A DNA stretch of 64,000 bases from Sinomonas terrae (GTDB lineage Bacteria; Actinomycetota; Actinomycetes; Actinomycetales; Micrococcaceae): assembly GCF_022539255.1 (NCBI RefSeq), contig NZ_JAKZBV010000001.1, positions 3,534,001 through 3,598,000 on the forward strand, read 5' to 3'. The notes beneath the pieces are model-generated. The model was not told the DNA's origin, did no database searches, and saw only the letters and a list, made by a program, of their open reading frames with translations. Position numbers and translations under genes: made by a program. This document shows positions 34,363 to 41,850 of the stretch, piece after piece (within the stretch, counting starts at the first letter, position 1; every line of letters begins with the position of its first letter).

Positions 34363-35030
34363 CCCCAACCGAAGGACGCTCCCCTTGGGCGCGCCGACCC
34401 CCGGGAGGCGCGGGTGCCGGGCGCTAGCCCCGAAGCGAATGCCCCCGTCAGCGAGCAAGTGCCCGTATTAAGAAGCTCCCGGTCCAGACGTCTCCGCCGA
34501 GTAGCCGCGGGGCTTCGGCCCTTGCACGGGCTCAGGGAGGCCCTGGACGACGATGTCGGCCGGCGGCTTGGCCTGGCGCTCCCGCTCCAGACGCGCCTGC
34601 GACCTGTGGATGCGGACGAAGAACCGGGCATGGCGTTCCTCGCCTGAGAGAACGCGTACCTGCCTGACCCGCTTGCGGGGCGGGCCCACCACGGCGCCTT
34701 CGATCATGGACGCCCCGGAGGTCCCCATGCGGAGGCCATTGCGTCTCGTTCCCTCTTCTCACTCCCCGACCCGCTCTCTCGCCCGGGCCCCTGCGGGAAA
34801 TCCCCTTCCCGCCCGCAGCGGCCCCAGTGGCACGGGGCGCACTCCGACCGGCGTCGGGGCGGGCAGCTTCCCCTACTCTCAGGCGCAGTGTTTTTTGTGG
34901 CATCCGCCAGACGGGTAGCGGACCCATAGCGCGGCGGTCTGTGAGTTCCCGGTCCCCCAGCTGGTGCAGGCCGCCGCGCCCTCTGGGACCGCAGGACGCC
35001 GGCGCTGATCCGCGGCCGAGCACAACCCTG
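34363..35030. other. Gap with at most one weak ORF
   Basis: 668 bases. One basic minus-strand frame (34468-34728) is possible; the rest shows nothing supported. Confidence 0.35.
34468..34728 (-). CDS. Small basic hypothetical protein (weak)
   Basis: 86 codons from ATG 34728 (ATG 34707 also possible). Very basic, with KRVRQVRVLSGEERHARFF and VRIHRSQARLERERQ, then Pro-rich. Composition is plausible for a nucleic-acid-binding peptide, but no ribosome site or family supports it. Confidence 0.3.
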   Translation of the reverse strand: MGTSGASMIEGAVVGPPRKRVRQVRVLSGEERHARFFVRIHRSQARLERERQAKPPADIVVQGLPEPVQGPKPRGYSAETSGPGAS

Positions 35031-35141
35031 ATGCTGCGGCTCGCCATCGCCTACTGGATCATGCCCATCGGAGCCGCGTTCGCCTTCATCAGCCTCATCG
35101 GCTGGGTCTACGAGTACAGCCGAGGCGACCACAGCCACTAG
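35031..35141 (+). CDS. 36-residue single-pass membrane protein
   Basis: MLRLAIAYWIMPIGAAFAFISLIGWVYEY is one membrane helix; the tail is SRGDHSH. The C-terminal E-Y-x-R-G-x-x-x-H resembles the end of actinobacterial cytochrome c oxidase subunit IV, but the protein is far shorter than that subunit and no oxidase genes adjoin. It might be a small respiratory-complex accessory or a stray. No ribosome site seen. Confidence 0.45.
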   Translation: MLRLAIAYWIMPIGAAFAFISLIGWVYEYSRGDHSH

Positions 35142-35624
35142 AGGCCTACCACCAGCCATGGAGCACAAGCGCCTGCCAGCATTGCCAGCCGCCTGCTCCC
35201 CGCACACAACGGCGGCCACCGGGATTCCGAGGAGCCGGGGCCGGGACAGTCCCCCTCGGATCCCCCCGGGGCGACGTCAGGACCGCGCGGAGGACTCCGG
35301 TGCGGCGGCCCAGTCCCAGCCAGCCTGCCCCAGTCGTTGCCGTCCTAGACAGACGAACACGAGCAGCCAGCGCAGCAGGCCGCTGCGCATCGCCCGGCGA
35401 CCGCGGGCGGACGCCGCTAGCGTCTGGCAAGCAGCAGGAAGGGCAGGCCTCCCGCCTGGGAGGCCTGCCCGTCTCTTGGCCGTGGACACCACTCCTGCGG
35501 CCTAGCAGCTGGGCGTCAGGCCAACCACGGAAAGGAAGCGCCCGAGAGGAGCCACCTCACTGACGCCCATGAGGCGAGGATAGCCTGCAGGTCCGACAGA
35601 TTCAGGCCGTCTCCAGTGAGGGGG
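35142..35624. other. Gap holding a perfect hairpin, no gene
   Basis: 483 bases between the small membrane ORF and the second csp gene. The hairpin at 35441-35470 is the only clear structure. Confidence 0.4.
35441..35470. terminator. Perfect 13-bp hairpin, bidirectional terminator
   Basis: GGGCAGGCCTCCC (35441-35453) pairs perfectly with GGGAGGCCTGCCC (35458-35470) around GCCT. It lies between a plus-strand and a minus-strand gene. Confidence 0.6.
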
Positions 35625-35828
35625 TCAGAGGGGGCGGATCTTCTGGGCCTGCGGGCCCTTCTGCCCCTGCCCGACTTCGTATTCGACCTTCTGGCCCTCG
35701 TCAAGGCTGCGGAAGCCGCGCGCGTCGATCTCTGAATAGTGGGCGAAGAGGTCATCCGAACCGTCGTCGGGGGCGATGAAGCCGTAGCCCTTCTCGGAGT
35801 TGAACCACTTCACGGTGCCTGTAGCCAT
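35625..35828 (-). CDS. cspA: Cold shock protein CspA family (copy 2)
   Basis: 67 residues, two substitutions from the copy at 5070-5273. RNP1 KGYGFI and RNP2 LFAHY are intact. Promoter and early leader share a block with copy 1, so both are probably regulated alike. Role: single-strand nucleic-acid chaperone. Confidence 0.97.
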   Translation of the reverse strand: MATGTVKWFNSEKGYGFIAPDDGSDDLFAHYSEIDARGFRSLDEGQKVEYEVGQGQKGPQAQKIRPL

Positions 35829-35904
35829 TGGTATTGCCTTCCCCGGACGGCGCCGTGGCCGCAGTCTTCACGGCCGGTCTTCTCACGCCAGTCCTTCAGG
35901 CCTC

Positions 35905-35935
35905 ATCCTATGTGTGCCGCATCACTGAGCTGCAA
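35905..35935 (-). promoter_or_regulatory. Promoter of cold shock gene copy 2
   Basis: On the minus strand TTGCAG (35935-35930) and TAGGAT (35910-35905) are separated by 19 bases. The -10 block is shared with the other csp gene. Confidence 0.55.
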
Positions 35936-36095
35936 TTCTGCCTAGTGCCCATCCTGGAGCCACATGTGCTGACCGGGCTGCAGACAGTACACATCCCCTG
36001 CTCGTACACGTGGTCCACTGGCTGGTCTCGGCCAACTGCTGCAGGTGTGAGCCCGAACCGGTACGTACACGATCGACTCGCCCCGATCGCGACGC

Positions 36096-36770
36096 TCAGT
36101 ACGGCTGGACCTCGAGCTCGGTCGCGTAGGTGCGAAACTCGCCGCGCTCCGCGTGCATCTTCCAGAGCAGCTCCGCGAGCACCTGCGGGTCCTTGTCGGC
36201 GCTGCCCGGAGTGATGCCGCCGGGAATGATCAGCTGAGCGACATGGATGCCGGTGTCATGCAGTGCCTGATCGAGCATCTGGGCATACGCCGTCTCGCCG
36301 GCGAACGCGATCGAGGTGCCCGCGAAGTGCTGCACCGGCTGCACCGCGCTGCCGCCGTTGACGAACAGGATCGTGCCGCGACCGAGCACCCGCATGCCCT
36401 GCAGCACCTGATGCACTGCCGCGACGGGGCCGTAGACCGAGAACTCGACGGCGGCCTTGATGTCGTAGACGGTCGATTCGAGCAGCGGGCGCAGGAATTC
36501 CTTCTGCGGCAGCGGGTTGTAACTGAGCACTTCGATCGGGCCGAGCTCCTGCGCCGCGGTGTCGAGGGCGGCCACGAGGGCCTCGGGGTCGCGCACATTC
36601 GCGGCGTAGCCCTTTGCGGTGAATCCGTCGGCGGCAAGGTCGGCGGCGAGCGCGTCGACGCGCTCCTGATTGCGCGAGATGAGAGCGAGGCTGAAACCCT
36701 CGCGGCCGAAGCGGCGGGCGAGCGCCTCACCCAGCTGACGGCCTGCGCCGATGATGGCCAGCGTGGTCAT
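36096..36770 (-). CDS. SDR-family protein lacking the usual catalytic Tyr-x3-Lys
   Basis: 224 residues. TLAIIGAGRQLGEALARRFG is the dinucleotide-binding turn (G-x-x-x-G-x-G variant) and LISRNQERVDALAADL the second strand. VLSYNPLP replaces the normal N-A-G and ILFVNGGSA contains a Ser near the expected place. The next segment, FAGTSIAFAGETAYAQML, has no Y-x-x-x-K. It may bind NAD(P) without classical dehydrogenase chemistry. It stands alone. Confidence 0.8.
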   Translation of the reverse strand: MTTLAIIGAGRQLGEALARRFGREGFSLALISRNQERVDALAADLAADGFTAKGYAANVRDPEALVAALDTAAQELGPIEVLSYNPLPQKEFLRPLLESTVYDIKAAVEFSVYGPVAAVHQVLQGMRVLGRGTILFVNGGSAVQPVQHFAGTSIAFAGETAYAQMLDQALHDTGIHVAQLIIPGGITPGSADKDPQVLAELLWKMHAERGEFRTYATELEVQPY

Positions 36771-37376
36771 GTCGGAGTTCCTTTCAGTCGTTCACCCAAC
36801 CGTATGGGGTGCAGCGGACATACAACGAGGGCCCGGCCTCCCCAGACCGGCCCCTCGTCCCCGAGAAACCCACTCCGGAACAGATCGGCTGACCCAACGC
36901 CGTTCCGGTAGCTGGATACCCGCGGTCTTGAACGTGAAACGTCACCAAAGCCTGCAGGCGTCCGGATGGCTTGTCATCGGGGGCCGGTGGACTCCTTCTT
37001 GAGGACCTCGACGTCGCACCCGAAGAGCACCACGTCGTTCCAGTCGTTGGGGACCGGCTGGGTGGGCCGCACCCCCAGCGCGTCGAACCACTCAGCCAGC
37101 TGACTCGGATAATCGAGAGGCGAACACCGCACCGCCGCCCTTGCCCGCCACCGCGAACTCTGCCCTGACAGCGCTCCTTCGCGGCCATCACCCCTCCCGG
37201 GCGCGCTCGTTGATGAGCTCGCGCTCGTACCGGCCAGGGACGCTGAGAGAGCCACTTCGAGGCGGCCGTGCGCGGAGAGTTCGTGTGACACCTCCCCCGA
37301 GGCCTTGCGGCCCCGTCAGAGCACGGTTCGCCCTCGGCGGCTGTCGCGGCCACAGCTACGATCCCTCGGCCCGGTT
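36771..37376. other. Gap with a possible gene remnant
   Basis: 606 bases. A minus-strand frame around 36974-37125 reads SQLAEWFDALGVRPTQPVP, then NDWNDVVLFGCDVEVLKKE, which looks protein-like but lacks a credible N-terminus. Otherwise nothing is supported. Confidence 0.3.
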
Positions 37377-37706
37377 TCAGACCACCGACAGTCCATCCCG
37401 GCGACCGATCTTTTCGAGCCGGGTTGCGATGCCAGCCTGCAGGCGCTCGAGCGTGACGTCGTCGTCGGCGTCGACGCGCAGCATCAGAGCATCCCCGGTC
37501 GCCTCCAGCGCCCAGGTCCCTCCGAGAAGGCGGACGGTGCCGCTGGTGTCCGTGTAGTCGACCTGCTGCACTTCCGGCGGCATCCCGCCCCCATGGTGGA
37601 GCAGGGGCCGATGTTGCAGCCGTCCCATCAGGCCGAGGTGGCTGCACAGCTGCACCAGGTAACGGCTTGCCCGATCGGTCGCTATGCGGGCTTCGGAGGT
37701 CGGCAT
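37377..37706 (-). CDS. DUF2218 domain protein
   Basis: 109 residues. SEARIATDRASRYLVQLCSHLG, a central QQVDYTDTSGTVRLLGGTWALEA, and ALMLRVDADDDVTLERLQAGIATRLEKIG match the full-length DUF2218 pattern: a small alpha/beta protein often found near siderophore or iron genes. No such neighbours occur here. Divergent from the VOC gene by 99 bases. Confidence 0.8.
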   Translation of the reverse strand: MPTSEARIATDRASRYLVQLCSHLGLMGRLQHRPLLHHGGGMPPEVQQVDYTDTSGTVRLLGGTWALEATGDALMLRVDADDDVTLERLQAGIATRLEKIGRRDGLSVV

Positions 37707-37805
37707 GGTCAGATTGTAGGTTCGGCGTGCGGCACAGCGCCGCAGGGCTGCAGTAGGGCGTGCAGGAGGCACCGGTATCGTGTTGCGCGACGGAGGGAGC
37801 CGAAC

Positions 37806-38213
37806 ATGCCGGATTTCAGCCATATCGCGCATCTGGACCTGACAGTGTCTGATGTGGAGGCCAGCGCGAAGTGGTACGCAGAGACGTTGGGGCTCACGCG
37901 GCTGCGACGCAGCGACTTGGACAACCGCATCATGATCGTCCTCATTCACAAGGCGACGGGTCTGATCATCGGGCTCAACCAGCACCACGAGCCTGCCGTC
38001 GACCGCTTCAACGAGCAGAACCCCGGGCTCGACCATGTCGGTTTCGCCGTGACGGAGCGCGAGGAGCTCGACGAATGGGAGCGCAGGCTCACGGAACTCG
38101 GCGTCGACCACTCCCCCGTCACCGACTCTCCGTCAGGTTCCGGCACTGCCCTGGTGTTCCGAGACCCCGACAACATCCAGCTCGAGCTCTGGTGGTCCCG
38201 GCCGCGGCAGTAG
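37806..38213 (+). CDS. VOC (glyoxalase/bleomycin-resistance) family protein
   Basis: 135 residues with two beta-alpha-beta-beta-beta modules. FSHIAHLDLTVSDVEASAKWYAETLGL opens the first, with His9 as a metal ligand; GLDHVGFAVTEREELDEWERRL opens the second (His ligand). VFRDPDNIQLELWW supplies the last Glu. It could be a metal-dependent isomerase, dioxygenase or resistance protein; substrate unknown. GGAGGG precedes the ATG. Confidence 0.9.
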   Translation: MPDFSHIAHLDLTVSDVEASAKWYAETLGLTRLRRSDLDNRIMIVLIHKATGLIIGLNQHHEPAVDRFNEQNPGLDHVGFAVTEREELDEWERRLTELGVDHSPVTDSPSGSGTALVFRDPDNIQLELWWSRPRQ

Positions 38214-38431
38214 CGCCAAGGCCCCCTTGTCGGAGGCCGGAAGAGCGAGGCTTTCGAGGAGATCTCGCTCCTGGGCGGTCGAAGCCGCGAGGTTGGGGTC
38301 GGAGAGCGCAGCGAAGATCTCCTCGCGGTTGATCGCCACGTCCCGCAGGGCGTCGATGCCGATGCGGATCCCTGCCTCGCCCTTGTCCTCCAGGACGGCG
38401 ACACTTCGAGATGAACTTACGATTATTGGCG

Positions 38432-38692
38432 ATGACCGACCAGCCCAGCACCGCCCGTCTTGACCCCACCGCCGTCCTAGCCGCCGTCGAACAGGCCAAG
38501 GACGAAGCCTTCGAAGCAGCCCTGAAGACCGGAGAGCACGGCGTCCTGGTCCTCATGGAGGACGACGGCGCCGACATCACCGTCGGGGCACACAGCGGGG
38601 TCGGCTGGGGGCGCACCGACTACATGGGATCCGAACCCGACGGCGAGTTCCTCCAGGGAACCGTGCGCCGCTTCCGGCTCAACGCCGCCTGA
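38432..38692 (+). CDS. Small hypothetical protein
   Basis: 86 residues from ATG 38432 (ATG 38411 possible). A helix LAAVEQAKDEAFEAALKTGEHG leads to strands VLVLMEDDGADITVGAHSG and EFLQGTVRRFRL. Compact and plausibly folded. No family recognised; no convincing ribosome site. Confidence 0.5.
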   Translation: MTDQPSTARLDPTAVLAAVEQAKDEAFEAALKTGEHGVLVLMEDDGADITVGAHSGVGWGRTDYMGSEPDGEFLQGTVRRFRLNAA

Positions 38693-38770
38693 GCTGTCCC
38701 GCCGAGCCTTGACGGCCCTGATCGGCCCTGACGAGACCGGTGCGGGATCAGCCGGGACGGGGGGCATGTC

Positions 38771-38845
38771 ATGGCAGTCGACGACGGGGAAGCCATCCAG
38801 CAGCTGCTGGCCGACCTCGAGGCCGCATGGAATCGGGCTGATGTA
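38771..38845 (+). pseudogene. N-terminal remnant of a SnoaL/NTF2-like protein
   Basis: MAVDDGEAIQQLLADLEAAW, then NRAD, is the typical first helix of SgcJ/SnoaL-type proteins. The expected continuation (G-D-x-x-x-x-x-x-F) does not follow in any frame I can read. Truncated or degenerate. Confidence 0.35.
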
Positions 38846-39149
38846 GCTGGAGGCGGAGCTGCCATCGAGGAGGCACTCCTTGGCCCACTCCACGGTCTGG
38901 GGGAACTCGACGGACAGGGTGGCAAAAAGTTCCCATGGTCACCAGGCCAGGTGCGAGCTAATCTTGAACTCAAGAAGGCCCCCAGAACCTCAGCCCTGAC
39001 AGGCGATGCCATCACCCCTCAGAGGGACAGCGGTATGAGAGGTTCGAGGGCCTTCGGCATCTCCCCTGTTGGCGAGCTCAATCGGCGCGCGAACGTCGAG
39101 GGCGTCGTCCCTATGGGGAGCTCGCCACCTGAAGGTTTCCTGGCGCGAA

Positions 39150-39188
39150 GGAGGGAGGCGGAACCCGGTTCCGGTGCCGCCTCCCTCC
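39150..39188 (-). terminator. Hairpin terminator after the NCS1 permease gene
   Basis: GGAGGGAGGCGG (39150-39161) pairs perfectly with CCGCCTCCCTCC (39177-39188), loop 15. It starts 16 bases past the permease stop. Confidence 0.65.
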
Positions 39189-39203
39189 AGGTTCACGGCC
39201 AGA

Positions 39204-40664
39204 TCAGGGCAGGGTGTGCCCCAGCGCCGCACGGTCGAGCTCATCCGACTCCGACTCGCCCAGGCGCGTCTCCTCGGCCACGTTCACGTTCCGGGTCAGC
39301 GCCCAGTAGAGGACCCCTGCAACCGGCAGGCCGATGAACAGGGAGATGTCCGCGCCGTCCATGGCCTGCGCGATCGGGCCGACGAACAGCGTCCCGGCAG
39401 AGAAGAACGGGACCATCACCGCGAAGCCGACGAGGTAGGCGACGATGCCAGGCCACCCCCACCGGCCGTAGATCCCGCGCGGCTTGAAGATCTCGGCGAT
39501 GGCGTAGTGGCCCTTGCGGACGATGAAGTAGTCGGTGAGGTTCACCGCGGTCCACGGGATGAAGAAGTACAGGACCAGCAGCAGGAAGTCATTGAAGTTC
39601 GCGAGGAAGTCCTCCGAGGCGACGTTGGCCAGGATCACCGAGATGGCCGCCGTCACGGCGATGGTGACCACGCGAAGCCGCAGGGTGGGTTTGATCCGTC
39701 GGAGGCTGTCGATCGAGGAGATCAGCGTCAGCGACCCGCCATACATGTTCAGGGCCGTGACGGACACCAGGCCCAGGGCTGCGATGACCAGGGCGACGGA
39801 GCCGAACCCGGGGAAGAGCTTGTCGGCAGTCGCTCCGATGGAGGGGATGGTATCGAAGTCCTTGCCCGCGGCGGCGGCGATGAACGCCCCGAGGAACATG
39901 ACCCAGATCCCGCCGAGGGCGCTGCCCCAGAACGTGTACCGGAAGGTCCGGCCCGCAGCTGCCGCGGGCAAGTAGCGGGAGTAGTCGGATACGTAGATCG
40001 CCCAGGAGATCTGGTAGCCGGCGGCGACGCCGAGCTGGGCGAGGAAGGGCACCAGCTCGAAGCCGCCGAGGTCGAACATGCCGGCGGGGAGGTCGAGGTG
40101 GGTGAGGACGGCGATGGTGAGCAGTGCCAGCATGGCGACGGTCAGGTAGGTCAGGTAGCGCTCGAAACGGTGGATGAGGTCGTACCCGAAGAGGGCGACG
40201 GCGACCGCGACGAAGGTTACAACCCAGAACCACAGGCTGTCCGCCTTGACGTGTACGGATGCACCCAGTGCCTGTCCGGCCAGAACCGTGTTGAAGATGT
40301 TGAACCCGGCGTACTGCAGGTAGGCGAACAGCCAGACCAGGAGGGCCCCGACGTACCCGAACTGGGGCCGGGACTGGATCATCTGGGGCAGGCCGAGCTG
40401 GGGGCCCTGGGATGAGTGCGCGGCCATGAAGAGGGTGCCGACAAGCACTCCGGCGGCGATGGCGATCATCGACCAGATGAGGTTCCCGCCGGTGGTGATG
40501 CTGATGAGGCCGACGGCCAGTGTGGCGATCTGGGCGTTGCTCATGAACCAGAGCGGGCCGATGCTCGAGACCTTTCCGTGCCTCTCCTTCAAGGGCACGT
40601 AGTCGATTGAGCGGACTTCGAGCCCTCGGCTGCTGCCCTGGGGTTGACCGGTGGAGCTGGTCAT
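39204..40664 (-). CDS. NCS1 family nucleobase/cytosine permease
   Basis: 486 residues, about twelve membrane helices. The N-terminal segment SIDYVPLKERHGKVSSIGPLWFMSNAQI is typical for the purine/cytosine/allantoin permease family. GYQISWAIYVSDYSRYLP carries the conserved helix 6 motif. FFIPWTAVNLTDYFIVRKGHY is another family block. It is a cation symporter for a nucleobase, hydantoin or vitamin; substrate unresolved. AGGAG seven bases upstream fixes ATG 40664. No catabolic gene adjoins except the small membrane gene upstream. Confidence 0.92.
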   Translation of the reverse strand: MTSSTGQPQGSSRGLEVRSIDYVPLKERHGKVSSIGPLWFMSNAQIATLAVGLISITTGGNLIWSMIAIAAGVLVGTLFMAAHSSQGPQLGLPQMIQSRPQFGYVGALLVWLFAYLQYAGFNIFNTVLAGQALGASVHVKADSLWFWVVTFVAVAVALFGYDLIHRFERYLTYLTVAMLALLTIAVLTHLDLPAGMFDLGGFELVPFLAQLGVAAGYQISWAIYVSDYSRYLPAAAAGRTFRYTFWGSALGGIWVMFLGAFIAAAAGKDFDTIPSIGATADKLFPGFGSVALVIAALGLVSVTALNMYGGSLTLISSIDSLRRIKPTLRLRVVTIAVTAAISVILANVASEDFLANFNDFLLLVLYFFIPWTAVNLTDYFIVRKGHYAIAEIFKPRGIYGRWGWPGIVAYLVGFAVMVPFFSAGTLFVGPIAQAMDGADISLFIGLPVAGVLYWALTRNVNVAEETRLGESESDELDRAALGHTLP

Positions 40665-40862
40665 GCGGTTCTCCTCTTGAAGCGTGGGGGCGCCGTCTCG
40701 GCCACGGGTCTGTGACCGGCCTAACACCGACAGGACAAACTATTCGGCGCTGGCCCGGCTGGCCCATGTGCAGAGGGCCAGAATCGTCGGGGCGTGAACT
40801 GGGCATTCGCACAAGAGGCCGAGCGCTGTTCTGTCGGTGGGCGCCGCGGTCGACGGCTCGCC

Positions 40863-41024
40863 TCACTCGGCAGCCGCTTCGACTGACCACCTCGAACCCA
40901 TTGGGTGAGGCTCGGGGCTGAAGAGGGAGCGCCACAAGTGGACGACGAAGGCCCAGTAGATCGCCCCCGTCGAGATGACCACGTTGAGGGCCTGGGCCGG
41001 GCTGATCAGCAGCTGGTCCAACAT
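40863..41024 (-). CDS. 53-residue small membrane protein
   Basis: AAGGAG precedes ATG 41024 by seven bases, a strong start. LLISPAQALNVVISTGAIYWAFVVHLWRSLF is one amphiphilic to hydrophobic helix followed by a polar tail. It is co-oriented with the NCS1 permease 198 bases downstream and might be an accessory subunit. No family recognised. Confidence 0.6.
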   Translation of the reverse strand: MLDQLLISPAQALNVVISTGAIYWAFVVHLWRSLFSPEPHPMGSRWSVEAAAE

Positions 41025-41166
41025 GAGGGTCTCCTTCCGGAGCGGCCGCCAAGGCCTCGGCTGAGCAGCGCACTGGGCTCCAATCCAGGCCCCTCTGGTC
41101 ACGCTTGCAAATATTGCCAGCCCTCATGCACTCCCCGTCAGGGAGGTGCGGAAACGATCGGGGCGG

Positions 41167-41850
41167 TCACGGCAGCACGAGGAGCCCGAAGCCCAGGAGC
41201 ATGACCGCTGCCATGCACACCGAGGCCGCGGTGCGCCGTCGTTCGCTCCCGCTCTTCCCCGACACTCGTGGGGTCAGGGACCTGAGCAGCAGTCCCGCGA
41301 AGACGACGAGGGCGACGACGGACAGCAGCAGGCACGCCCACGAGGCGGCCGCAGGCCATCCGGAGATGCTCCGGGCCATTGTTCCCGCAGGTCCGTCACC
41401 GAGCCGAGGCACGGGCTGGCCCATGCCGGGCATGCTCGTGGCGGGCATGGCCATCGCTATGTGCTGGCGAGCCTGCATCGATGCCATGGACAGGCCCATG
41501 GCGGCGTACATCCAGGCCATGGCGGCCATCATCGCGAAGTGGTACCACAGCAGGGCACCACGGTGCTGGTGGCTTTCGAGTCCTGACGAGGAACGTCGTC
41601 TCTCCGGTACGACGATCTGGTAGGCGTAGACAGCCGCTGCCGCGACGAACACGGCCGCGCCCAGTGCGGGCGGCACCTGCCGTCCGAACGGCCACACCAT
41701 GGCAGCCATGCCCGCTGCCATCAGGAGGTGGAGGCCTGCGTTCACTCGGGTCCGCGCGCCGTGCCTCTTCCCGAGGTCGGGCAGGTAGAGGGCAGCGACG
41801 ACGGCCGCGAGGACGGTGACCATGGCCTGGATGAGGATGTTGCCGGTCAC
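41167..41850 (-). CDS. DUF5134 family membrane protein
   Basis: 227 residues from GTG 41850, which overlaps the copA stop by 4 nt (GTGA). About six helices with His- and Met-rich loops: NAGLHLLMAAGMAAMVWPF, YHFAMMAAMAWMYAAMGLSM, MASMQARQHIAMAMPATSMP. Abundant Met and His in or near helices is what copper-handling membrane proteins show. Last gene of the copper operon. Function of the family is not established. Confidence 0.82.
   Translation of the reverse strand: MTGNILIQAMVTVLAAVVAALYLPDLGKRHGARTRVNAGLHLLMAAGMAAMVWPFGRQVPPALGAAVFVAAAAVYAYQIVVPERRRSSSGLESHQHRGALLWYHFAMMAAMAWMYAAMGLSMASMQARQHIAMAMPATSMPGMGQPVPRLGDGPAGTMARSISGWPAAASWACLLLSVVALVVFAGLLLRSLTPRVSGKSGSERRRTAASVCMAAVMLLGFGLLVLP

Larger units (their letters stand above)
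38693..39203. other. Decayed stretch with an NTF2-like start and the permease terminator
   Basis: 511 bases holding the remnant at 38771-38845 and the hairpin at 39150-39188. The long open frame to 39337 has no protein-like sequence after its first 25 codons. Confidence 0.4.

Noticed and set aside
38133..38339. Minus-strand frame reading AINREEIFAALSDPNLAAS and LESLALPASDKGALALL
   Set aside because: Protein-like, but it overlaps the end of the VOC gene antisense, has no start codon in context and runs open upstream into another gene. It may be a fragment; not strong enough to list as a gene.
39069..40415. 448-codon plus-strand frame opposite the NCS1 permease
   Set aside because: Asp/Gly/Glu/Arg-rich translation typical of the antisense strand of a GC-rich membrane-protein gene.
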